Positions 1 to 5,545 of a stretch of DNA of 8,449 nucleotides are shown here, one piece after another. A program made the translations under genes and the position numbers. How positions within the stretch are numbered: position 1 is the stretch's first letter; each line of letters begins with the position of its first letter. The notes beneath the pieces were generated by a model. That model was given only the letters and a program-made list of their open reading frames with translations. It did not search any database and was not told where the DNA came from. The stretch is from NCBI GenBank assembly GCA_023132545.1, contig JAGLYB010000013.1:1-8449 (forward strand). The letters run 5' to 3'. Origin of the DNA: Candidatus Bipolaricaulota bacterium (GTDB lineage Bacteria > Bipolaricaulota > Bipolaricaulia > UBA7950 > UBA9294).

Positions 1-803
1 CGTTCAGTTTCGTCAAGGAATCCCAGGTCAACGACCTTCTTCATCGTTTCGCACCATCCCGGATAGCGCAGCGTTCCTCGGAACATTGATGTCACGGTCG
101 GAATGCCGTAGGTCTCGACATAGGGCATCGAATCGCGGTTGGGATAGACTTCGAGTTCGCCGAATCCCACGATCTCACACGGCCAATGATAGGAGAACAA
201 CTCGGGCCCTGGGACATCAACCACTGTGTCGTCCTTGAGAAACTTGGCGGGATTCTTGCCCGCCAATACCACACCACGCGGCGCCCACGAGAACTTGTAC
301 CCGAACGGATTGTCGTTGGCATCAGGCGCGGGCAGTCCGCCCGTGTTCGAGGTGAATGAGACAAGCTTGCCTCCTTTGGCCTCAATCTGGTGAACGACTT
401 CCATGGCTGACATATGGTCGATGCCGGGATCGACGCCAATTTCGTTAAGCAGCATCACTCCTGCTTCTTTGGCTTGAGCATCAAGGGCCTGCATCTCCGG
501 CTTAACGTACGACGTGGTCACCATTTGCTTGCCATGCTTCACACACAGCCGGGCCACAGTTGGATGATAGACGTAGGGCAACAGGCTGATGGAAAGGTCG
601 TGATCGGCAATCAAGGCTTCCAGTGCGGTTTCGTCCTTGACGTTCAAGGATTGAGCGATCCCGTTGTCAGCATCGCCAACCAAGGCTTGCGCCTTTTCCA
701 CTGTCCGGCTAGCGACAGTCACGGTGAACTCGTCGACGTTCAACAGGTAGCGAACCAACGGTCCGGCCACCAGGCCGGCGCCCAACACGAGTACTTTCTT
801 CAC
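1..803 (-). CDS. Saccharopine dehydrogenase (glutamate-forming), N-terminal 267 residues, cut by window edge
   Basis: Predicted to oxidise saccharopine to glutamate and alpha-aminoadipate semialdehyde with NAD(P)+, the second step of the saccharopine route of lysine breakdown, in the cytoplasm. The start is GTG at 803, with AAGGAG six bases upstream. The protein opens with a Rossmann strand and loop (KKVLVLGAGLVAGP, residues 2-15). Conserved blocks seen further on are SLLPYVYHP (about 73-81), TTSYVKPEM (about 96-104), EIGVDPGIDHM (about 111-121), NTGGLPAP (about 153-160), YKFSWAPRG (about 169-177) and YPNRDSMPY (about 220-228). These match, as I recall the family, the SDH half of eukaryotic AASS. 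Family members are usually about 440 residues, so about 170 are missing to the left. Its Shine-Dalgarno site directly follows the LKR stop codon, so the two genes should be co-transcribed and probably translationally coupled. Confidence 0.93.
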   Translation of the reverse strand, partial: MKKVLVLGAGLVAGPLVRYLLNVDEFTVTVASRTVEKAQALVGDADNGIAQSLNVKDETALEALIADHDLSISLLPYVYHPTVARLCVKHGKQMVTTSYVKPEMQALDAQAKEAGVMLLNEIGVDPGIDHMSAMEVVHQIEAKGGKLVSFTSNTGGLPAPDANDNPFGYKFSWAPRGVVLAGKNPAKFLKDDTVVDVPGPELFSYHWPCEIVGFGELEVYPNRDSMPYVETYGIPTVTSMFRGTLRYPGWCETMKKVVDLGFLDETE

Positions 804-814
804 GGTGTTCTCCT

Positions 815-2146
815 TCATTCGTGCGACTGTGCCGCGTCGAGATAAGTCTGGATATAACGGTAGTCCGGTGTCAGCTCTCCACGATGACAGATCGCAGCCC
901 GTTTGAGCGGAGCCGGCAAACTCAAGGCTTCGAAGTCAACTGAATAATCGACAGTTGCGATATCGGGAACGAATCCCTTCAGGATGTTGCTGAAGTACGC
1001 CGATGACTCCCGCGGTAATTCCGACGGAAGAATGTCGACAACCATCATCACCGGGCCGGATCCTTCCACTCCCGAGCGAATCGAGCCAGTCTTAGGATCG
1101 TAGACATAGATCGGATCATCTGGCTCTGTCGCCTTGACCGTGATCTCAATGCCACCCTCGACGTCGCAAGAGATGTCCCCGATCACACGAAGCTTCGGCT
1201 GGCCATCGGCATAGAGTGTCTTCGCGGCCTTGACAGTGATCAGTCGCGGATACTTGGGTTCCCAGTAGATGCAATTCACGAGCGTGGTCAAGTGTGGCAG
1301 ATAGCGTTCAAAAGCCGCTCGATAGCGCTCGGGATGATCGTAAAATTCTTGAAGCTCAAACGTCTTGCCTTCAACCAAAGGCAGGACGGTGTCTTTCTCA
1401 CGAAACACGACCTTGAGAATGGTATTGTTCGCGTCATCCGGCAGATGCCCCGCCAGCAGATCGGAGGGACCGACATCGGTGATTGGAAGCAAGTCGAGAA
1501 TCTCTTGAGCGCCCTTTGATACGTTGCCATAGCCGGCGATTCCCATCGTCAGCGGCGTGATTGATTCGGGAAGCCCTTCACTCTGAATGGCTTCGCCAAC
1601 CTTCAGGATAGCGGCCTTGGCTTCAGCCAGATCAGTGTATTGTGAAGCCTGGGTGAGGAACTCGAACGGATTGGCGATTCCTTCCCAAGCCAGCCGATCT
1701 CCCAGAGCCCACAGCGTATCAATCATGCCTGCCAGTCCGGCGTAGTTGCCGAAAGCGATCAAGCGGCGACCCTTGTCGTTGGTGATTTTCTCGTAGTCGA
1801 TGACGGTGCAACCGAGATCCAGAGCACGTTGCAACATCGGCATGTTGACCGCCTGGCCCTTGATGACATGCGAGAAGAAGACGTAAGCCTTGTCCTTCTC
1901 CAGAACATCGACCGGGATTTCCTTTAGAGCGATGATGACCGGGCATTCTTTCAAATTGGCTGCTATCGGTAGTCCGACTCCTCTGTACTCGTCATCGGAA
2001 TACGCCCGCATATCGGAGGATTGAACGATGAATTGGAGGCCTGTGTCCTGAGAAAGCTCCTGAATATGATCCGGGATCAACGGGGTTCGCCGCTCCCAGT
2101 GATACATGTTTTCTCGACGGAGACCGACACATGGACTCTTCCCCAC
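815..2146 (-). CDS. Lysine-ketoglutarate reductase (saccharopine-forming), stand-alone LKR domain
   Basis: Predicted to condense lysine with 2-oxoglutarate and reduce the imine to saccharopine, the first step of the saccharopine pathway. It matches the LKR half of eukaryotic AASS: RREN near residue 10, WERRTPL (17-23), an SHVIKGQ block (92-98), DYEK (117-120), a nucleotide-binding GYGNVSKGA loop (205-213), NCIYWE (291-296) and a C-terminal PDYRYIQT stretch. The frame is open from an ATG at 2167, but that codon has no Shine-Dalgarno site and lies only about 9 nt from the predicted transcription start. The GTG at 2146 is preceded by AAGGGGTGAT, one base short of a perfect anti-16S match, at good spacing, and gives 443 residues with the conserved region starting near residue 7. 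ATG 2152 is a third option. The fold is certain; the start is not. The SDH gene follows after 11 nt. Confidence 0.9.
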   Translation of the reverse strand: MGKSPCVGLRRENMYHWERRTPLIPDHIQELSQDTGLQFIVQSSDMRAYSDDEYRGVGLPIAANLKECPVIIALKEIPVDVLEKDKAYVFFSHVIKGQAVNMPMLQRALDLGCTVIDYEKITNDKGRRLIAFGNYAGLAGMIDTLWALGDRLAWEGIANPFEFLTQASQYTDLAEAKAAILKVGEAIQSEGLPESITPLTMGIAGYGNVSKGAQEILDLLPITDVGPSDLLAGHLPDDANNTILKVVFREKDTVLPLVEGKTFELQEFYDHPERYRAAFERYLPHLTTLVNCIYWEPKYPRLITVKAAKTLYADGQPKLRVIGDISCDVEGGIEITVKATEPDDPIYVYDPKTGSIRSGVEGSGPVMMVVDILPSELPRESSAYFSNILKGFVPDIATVDYSVDFEALSLPAPLKRAAICHRGELTPDYRYIQTYLDAAQSHE

Positions 2147-2182
2147 AACCATCACCCCTTGCCCCATTTCGGGAGGTGCCGA

Positions 2183-2211
2183 AGTATACCGAACGCCCGT
2201 AGGATGGGCAA
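2183..2211 (-). promoter_or_regulatory. Predicted sigma70-type promoter for the LKR-SDH operon
   Basis: On the minus strand TTGCCC (2211-2206, 4 of 6 consensus bases) is followed after 17 nt by TATACT (2188-2183, 5 of 6). Transcription would start near 2176, about 9 nt before the upstream-most ATG (2167) and about 30 nt before the GTG at 2146. This short leader is one reason to prefer the downstream start. No operator or riboswitch-like structure is visible between promoter and gene. Confidence 0.55.
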
Positions 2212-2405
2212 TCAGATGCGTACAGAAGCGAGATTTAGGAGCTGGTCATGATCGCCCATCGGCGTACATTCATAAACGTCGTCCTCAACGACAATCTCGA
2301 TGTCGTAATCAAACTGAAGATAGAACCAGCTAATCAAAGGATTCGCCCTGTCGAACCCGTGTTCGAACAGGGCGATCTGGTGGGTGGTACAGGACTTGAA
2401 CCTGT
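2212..2405 (-). other. Startless coding-like frame between tRNA-Val and LKR, possibly a gene remnant
   Basis: This frame is open from just after a TGA in the tRNA-Val anticodon loop to a TGA at 2214-2212. The part beyond the tRNA reads like protein (for example NPLISWFYLQFDYDIEIVV), with many G first bases and very few A third bases. It contains no ATG or GTG before its last 15 codons. The only possible initiators are TTG at 2337 (41 residues) and CTG at 2370 (52 residues), neither with a good ribosome-binding site. A terminator-like hairpin lies inside its upstream part. I recognise no family. It may be the C-terminal end of a gene cut off at the tRNA, a small protein with a rare start, or chance. 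The opposite strand has an ATG at 2248 behind AGGAG, but that frame runs into the antisense of the tRNA and looks spurious. Confidence 0.25.
2343..2375 (-). terminator. Terminator-like hairpin after the tRNA operon
   Basis: Starting 2 nt after the tRNA-Val CCA, the transcript can pair TCGCCCTGT with ACAGGGCGA (9 bp). After one bulged U, CGAAC pairs with GTTCG around a 4-base ACGG loop. The bases that follow (ATCCTTTGATT) form only a weak U-rich tract, so termination may be partial or the hairpin may instead help 3'-end processing. Its position directly behind the last tRNA is the main support. Confidence 0.55.
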
Positions 2406-2453
2406 GACCTCTTGCACGTCAAGCAAGCGCTCTCCCAGCTGAGCTAACCACCC
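2378..2453 (-). tRNA. tRNA-Val (anticodon GAC)
   Basis: A complete 76-nt cloverleaf with encoded CCA. The acceptor stem GGGTGGT pairs with ACCACCC (7 bp), with discriminator A. The D arm is GCTCAGCTGGGAGAGC. The anticodon stem CTTGC/GCAAG encloses loop TTGACGT, giving anticodon GAC, which reads GUC and GUU valine codons. The T arm is ACAGG/CCTGT around TTCAAGT. It lies 4 nt downstream of tRNA-Cys and should be processed from the same precursor. Confidence 0.97.
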
Positions 2454-2457
2454 TTGA

Positions 2458-2532
2458 TGGAGGCGACGACCGGATTCGAACCGGTGAGTCAGGGATTTGC
2501 AGTCCCTTGCCTTACCACTTGGCTACGTCGCC
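2458..2532 (-). tRNA. tRNA-Cys (anticodon GCA)
   Basis: A complete 75-nt cloverleaf with encoded CCA. The acceptor stem GGCGACG pairs with CGTCGCC, and the discriminator is U73, the expected identity base for cysteine tRNA. The anticodon stem AGGGA/TCCCT encloses CTGCAAA, giving anticodon GCA. The T arm carries GGTTCGAATCC. It is the first gene of the tRNA-Cys/tRNA-Val pair, and its first base directly abuts the 106-bp repeat array. Confidence 0.97.
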
Positions 2533-2544
2533 GGTGCAACGCCG

Positions 2545-2573
2545 ATTATAGGAGGGCCAACCTGAAGCGTCAA
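2545..2573 (-). promoter_or_regulatory. Strong sigma70-type promoter of the tRNA-Cys/tRNA-Val operon
   Basis: On the minus strand TTGACG (2573-2568) is followed after exactly 17 nt by a perfect TATAAT (2550-2545). Transcription should start near 2538, about 6 nt before mature tRNA-Cys. The region between -10 and the tRNA (CGGCGTTGCACC) is GC-rich, as in stable-RNA promoters under stringent control; control by ppGpp here is inferred. This is the only copy of the tandem array with a consensus -10. Confidence 0.88.
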
Positions 2574-2638
2574 TGCGGGGCTAGGCTCGTGAAATATCCA
2601 CTCCAGGGCGAACTCGTGAGACGTAGCCACGTAGGTTG

Positions 2639-2652
2639 TCGCCATTCGGCGA
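2639..2652. repeat. Array hairpin 2 (TCGCC-ATTC-GGCGA)
   Basis: A 5-bp inverted repeat with loop ATTC, sitting where the -10 hexamer of the unit would be (TATCGC at 2654-2649). The matching -35-like TTGACC is at 2677-2672, 17 nt away. Flanking TTGG-like and CCAA bases can add an outer stem. Confidence 0.8.
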
Positions 2653-2743
2653 TAGAAGGCCAACTTGTATGGGTCAATGCGGAAGTTTGCTCGTCAATTG
2701 GCCATTCCAGGATGAAGATCTCGGGAAGTAACAATGTTGGTTG

Positions 2744-2759
2744 TCGCCATGTGTGGCGA
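2744..2759. repeat. Array hairpin 3 (TCGCCA-TGTG-TGGCGA)
   Basis: A 6-bp inverted repeat with loop TGTG, overlapping the -10-position hexamer (2761-2756). The paired -35-like TTGACG is at 2784-2779. Outer GTTGG and CCAAC on either side could extend the structure. Confidence 0.8.
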
Positions 2760-2849
2760 TAGGAGGGCCAACCTGAAGCGTCAATGCGGGGCTAGGCTCG
2801 TGAAATATCCACTCCAGGGCGGACTCGTGAGACGTAGCCACGTGGGTTG

Positions 2850-2864
2850 TCGCCATTCTGGCGA
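2850..2864. repeat. Array hairpin 4 (TCGCCA-TTC-TGGCGA)
   Basis: A 6-bp inverted repeat with a 3-base loop, overlapping the -10-position hexamer (2866-2861). The paired -35-like TTGACC is at 2889-2884. Compared with hairpins 2 and 5 it has one extra base, which makes the stem longer by one pair. Confidence 0.8.
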
Positions 2865-2956
2865 TAGAAGGCCAACTTGTATGGGTCAATGCGTAGCTCA
2901 GTTCATCAAAATGTCGATCTTGAATGGGATTTCGGCAAAGGGATACGCGTTGGTTG

Positions 2957-2970
2957 TCGCCATTCGGCGA
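2957..2970. repeat. Array hairpin 5 (TCGCC-ATTC-GGCGA)
   Basis: The last hairpin, in the partial unit farthest from the tRNA. It overlaps the -10-position hexamer (2972-2967), and its -35-like TTGACG is at 2995-2990, again 17 nt away. Beyond 2995 similarity to the array ends. Confidence 0.78.
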
Positions 2971-3006
2971 TAGAAGGCGCTTCACGACCCGTCAATCCCC
3001 AGTTGC

Positions 3007-3067
3007 GATGAATTCCTCAGCGGGCGGGATTCATCAAGGAACAGACGTGGATTAGTCTGTCTGTTCC
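3007..3067 (-). terminator. Two hairpins at the end of atpD, likely 3' end of the atp transcript
   Basis: GGAACAGAC (3067-3059) pairs perfectly with GTCTGTTCC (3046-3038) over a 12-nt loop that contains the atpD TAA stop. A second stem, GATGAAT (3035-3029) with ATTCATC (3013-3007), follows at once. Neither has a clear U run, so this may be a Rho-dependent or RNA-stabilising end rather than a strong intrinsic terminator. No epsilon-subunit gene follows, which supports an operon end here. Confidence 0.5.
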
Positions 3068-4479
3068 CCCACTGCATGCCCCGATTTCTTGCCGCGATCC
3101 AGAACCTCTTCGATCGGACCCACCATATAGAAGGCCTGTTCCGGGATGTCATCAACTTTGCCGTCCACGATCATACCGAAGCCCTTGACAGTGTCTTCCA
3201 GCTTCACGTAGGCGCCAGGTTTCCCGGTGAAATTCTCGGCCACAAACATCGGCTGTGACATGAACTTCTCCACTTTGCGTGCACGTCGAACAGTGAGTTG
3301 ATCTTCTTCGGACAGCTCGTCCATACCCATGATGGCGATGATGTCCTTTAGATCTTCGTAGCGCTGGAGAATGCGCAACGTTTTCTGAGCCACGCGGTAG
3401 TGTTCGCGGGAAATGACATTCGGATCAAGCATCGTTGAGTTTGACTGCAGCGGATCAACAGCGGGATAAATCCCCTTTTCTACGATCTCGCGCGACAATG
3501 TGATGGCAGCGTCGAGATGGCTGAATACCGTCGCCGGTGCCGGGTCGGTCAGGTCGTCGGCCGGCACGTAGACGGCCTGTACTGATGTGATCGATCCCTT
3601 CTTGGTTGACGTGATACGCTCCTGCAATTCACCCATCTCCGTTGCCAGCGTCGGTTGATAGCCAACTTCCGACGGCATACGTCCCAGCAGGGCCGACACT
3701 TCAGCGCCGGCTTGCGCGAAACGGAAGATGTTGTCGATAAACAGCAATACGTCGGTTCCTTCCTCATCACGGAAGTACTCGGCCACGGTTACCCCTGTTA
3801 GGGCAACGCGGAAGCGGGCACCCGGGGGCTCGTTCATCTGACCATAAACCAGGGCCGTATTCTTGAGCACATCGGCTTCCTTCATTTCAAGATAGAGGTC
3901 GTTGCCTTCGCGCGTGCGCTCGCCTACACCGGCAAACACGGAATATCCTTCGTGTTCATAGGCGATGGATCGAATCATCTCCATGATGAGAACCGTCTTG
4001 CCTACACCGGCGCCCCCAAACAGGCCGATCTTCCCTCCCTTGGGAAACGGAGCCACCAGGTCGATGGACTTGATGCCGGTCTCGAACACCTCGGTCTCGG
4101 TCTCTTGATCAAGCAAGGTCGGAGCTTTGCTGTGAATCGAGTGACGTTTGATCCCTTCGGGCATCGGCTGTCCGTCAATGGGGTCGCCTACGATATCAAT
4201 TACTCGACCCAGCATTTCCAGCCCCACGGGGACGGTGATGGGGCCCCCTGTATTGATGACTTCGGTTCCCCGCGACAGCCCGTCTGTGGAGTCCATGGCA
4301 ATGGCACGGACAACGTCGTCACCCAGATGCTGGGCTACCTCGAGGATGAGGTCCTTCTCGCCGTCTCTCTCAATACGAAGGGCGTTGTTTACACGCGGCA
4401 GCTGGCCCTTCTCGAACCGTGCATCGATAACCGGCCCCTTGATTTCAGTGATTCTGCCAACTGTACGTTGTCCTTCCAT
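3052..4479 (-). CDS. atpD: ATP synthase F1 subunit beta
   Basis: The catalytic subunit of F1, making ATP from ADP and phosphate at the alpha/beta interfaces on the cytoplasmic side. It has 475 residues, full length. Key parts: Walker A GGAGVGKT (155-162), catalytic glutamate in GERTREG (E187), Walker B LLFIDN (245-250), a YVPADDLTDPAPAT block (304-317) and the DELSEED lever (387-393) that contacts gamma. The frame is open to an ATG at 4524, but that would overlap atpG and lacks the usual beta N-terminus. The ATG at 4479 follows GAGGAG by 7 nt and gives the typical MEGQRTVGRITEIKGPVID opening, so it is the start. It lies 19 nt after the atpG stop and is the last atp gene seen. Confidence 0.98.
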   Translation of the reverse strand: MEGQRTVGRITEIKGPVIDARFEKGQLPRVNNALRIERDGEKDLILEVAQHLGDDVVRAIAMDSTDGLSRGTEVINTGGPITVPVGLEMLGRVIDIVGDPIDGQPMPEGIKRHSIHSKAPTLLDQETETEVFETGIKSIDLVAPFPKGGKIGLFGGAGVGKTVLIMEMIRSIAYEHEGYSVFAGVGERTREGNDLYLEMKEADVLKNTALVYGQMNEPPGARFRVALTGVTVAEYFRDEEGTDVLLFIDNIFRFAQAGAEVSALLGRMPSEVGYQPTLATEMGELQERITSTKKGSITSVQAVYVPADDLTDPAPATVFSHLDAAITLSREIVEKGIYPAVDPLQSNSTMLDPNVISREHYRVAQKTLRILQRYEDLKDIIAIMGMDELSEEDQLTVRRARKVEKFMSQPMFVAENFTGKPGAYVKLEDTVKGFGMIVDGKVDDIPEQAFYMVGPIEEVLDRGKKSGHAVGEQTD

Positions 4480-4498
4480 CGAATGACTCCTCAAGTTC

Positions 4499-5353
4499 CT
4501 ATTCAGTTCGTAGCGCTTCGGCACCGCCGATGATGTCGGCGATTTCTCTGGTGATCGCTTGCTGGCGCGCCTTGTTGTAGGTGCGCGTCAAGCTCTTCAC
4601 CAGGTCTTCAGCATTGTCTGTGGCCGCTCTCATGGCCTGGCGGCGGAGGGCGTCTTCAGAGGTTTTGGTCTCAATCAACGCTGCATACAACGTGCCTCGT
4701 AACGCCATACGTAAGGCAATGTCAAGCATGGCGTTGGCTCCCGGATCGATAAGATCATCGTTCTCATCACCTTCGATCAGAATCGGCAAGAATGGTTCAA
4801 CGACCAGCTTCTGCGACAAATCGGACACAAAGCGCATGTACATAAGATCGATCCGCCCGACTTCGCCACGCTCGTACAAAGCGAGGAGCTCGTCAGCCAT
4901 TCGCGCGGCAATGGCTTCTGTGGGCTGATCGTAAACGTTCGCGTATGTGCCCAAGATTTGAACATCTCGGCGTGAGTAATAGGCTCGCGCCTTTTCCCCA
5001 CCGAGAATCAGATGTCCGTCGGATCCGAACTCTTGGATCAGCTTCTCCGACTCCCGGTTAAGTTCTCCTTTGTATCGTCCGCACAAACCACGATCGGAGT
5101 TCAGAACGAACACGCCGACAACTGGGGACCCATTGGGCACAGTCAACGGGTGAGTCTCTTCATCGAACGCTAGCCGCCCCATCATCCGTTGGGCAAACGC
5201 TGTCAAGCCCTCGATATAGGGACGCGTCTTGGCCAATTGACGCTTCATCCGTGTGACCTTGGTCATAGCAATCGCATTCATGGCCTTGGTGATCTGCCCG
5301 ATGTTCTCGATATTCCCAATTCGGCTTTTTATAGCTCGTACATTCTGCGCCAT
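4499..5353 (-). CDS. atpG: ATP synthase F1 subunit gamma
   Basis: The central rotor shaft that turns inside the alpha3beta3 ring and links it to the c ring. It has 284 residues, normal length. The N-terminal helix (IKSRIGNIENIGQITKAMN, about 8-26), the SDRGLCG motif (about 85-91) and the C-terminal helix ending TREIADIIGGAEAL are typical. The start is ATG at 5353, with a modest AGAGGA upstream. Only 3 nt before this ATG ends a 28-codon frame made of a truncated copy of this gene's own 5' end, so translation may be coupled to that leader. Downstream, atpD starts after 19 nt. Confidence 0.97.
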   Translation of the reverse strand: MAQNVRAIKSRIGNIENIGQITKAMNAIAMTKVTRMKRQLAKTRPYIEGLTAFAQRMMGRLAFDEETHPLTVPNGSPVVGVFVLNSDRGLCGRYKGELNRESEKLIQEFGSDGHLILGGEKARAYYSRRDVQILGTYANVYDQPTEAIAARMADELLALYERGEVGRIDLMYMRFVSDLSQKLVVEPFLPILIEGDENDDLIDPGANAMLDIALRMALRGTLYAALIETKTSEDALRRQAMRAATDNAEDLVKSLTRTYNKARQQAITREIADIIGGAEALRTE

Positions 5354-5356
5354 TAC

Positions 5357-5443
5357 CTATCCTCTAGCTCCACGTGACCATCGGGGCCGGATGTTCTCAA
5401 TGTTTCCAATCCGGCTCTTTATAGCTCGTACATTCTGCGCCAC
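5357..5443 (-). pseudogene. Truncated duplicate of the atpG 5' end, readable as a 28-residue leader ORF
   Basis: From GTG at 5443 the first 18 codons encode VAQNVRAIKSRIGNIENI, the same as the start of AtpG apart from the start codon. Then the frame departs (RPRWSRGARG) and stops at TAG 5359-5357, 3 nt before the true atpG ATG. Over 54 nt the two copies (5443-5390 and 5353-5300) differ at 6 positions: GTG/ATG at the start and five third-codon bases, all silent. An AGGAG lies 8 nt before the GTG, so the stub could be translated. It could be the leftover start of an older atpG after replacement by a related allele, or a partial tandem duplication kept as a coupling leader. The duplication is seen directly; translation is inferred. 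Confidence 0.85.
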
Positions 5444-5510
5444 GTTCGATACTCCTATTCCTCACCAGTTTGCTGTATCGGCGCTTGCTTCGGTGTTGCC
5501 AATACATCAC

Positions 5511-5528
5511 CGCGGCCCCTGGACCGCG
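5511..5528 (-). other. Small GC-rich hairpin between atpA and atpG
   Basis: CGCGG (5528-5524) and CCGCG (5515-5511) can pair, with two more C-G pairs possible inside after a bulge. The hairpin starts 17 nt after the atpA stop and has no U run, so it is more likely an intercistronic RNA structure than a terminator. The rest of the gap up to the duplicated atpG start (5444-5510) holds no gene that I can support. Confidence 0.35.
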
Positions 5529-5545
5529 CAATCAGCTCATCCTAG

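Larger units (their letters stand above)
2533..2995 (-). repeat. Tandem array of about 106-bp units, each with a promoter-like core, ending at tRNA-Cys
   Basis: Units run 2533-2638, 2639-2743, 2744-2849 and 2850-2956 (106, 105, 106 and 107 bp), plus a partial unit at 2957-2995. Each holds, read on the minus strand, TTGAC(G/C), exactly 17 nt, then a hexamer at the -10 position: TATAAT in the first unit and TATCGC in the other four. Units 1 and 3 are nearly identical, and units 2 and 4 are similar in their cores. The remaining parts are diverged but alignable (shared GCTCGT-N-AA and CCAGG blocks on the plus strand), so all units descend from one ancestor. Unit lengths vary, so reading frames are not kept and no protein is likely. 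Apart from the promoter next to the tRNA, I see no gene from 2533 to 3051. Confidence 0.9.

Noticed and set aside
414..845. Plus-strand 143-codon frame opposite saccharopine dehydrogenase
   Set aside because: It lies antisense to the conserved SDH coding frame and has no recognisable domain.
2248..2442. Plus-strand 64-codon frame with AGGAG before its ATG
   Set aside because: Its second half is the antisense of tRNA-Val, and the opposite strand has the more coding-like pattern. No family recognised.
2454..2985. Open frames on both strands through the tRNA and repeat region (about 80-100 codons each)
   Set aside because: They consist of antisense tRNA (the familiar TGFEPV-type artefact) and repeat translations. 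Unit lengths of 105-107 bp do not keep the frame.
2545..2995. Possible CRISPR array (hairpin-bearing repeats of about 52 bp with 54-56 bp between)
   Set aside because: The between-repeat parts align with each other and two are almost identical, so they are diverged parts of one tandem unit rather than unique spacers. No cas gene is near.
4480..4524. Extended N-terminus for atpD from ATG 4524
   Set aside because: It would overlap the end of atpG and add 15 residues not typical of beta subunits, while ATG 4479 has a strong GAGGAG at proper distance.
5300..5443. Frameshifted or split atpG
   Set aside because: The downstream atpG is full length with its own ATG; the upstream copy is an extra partial start, not a displaced part of the same gene.
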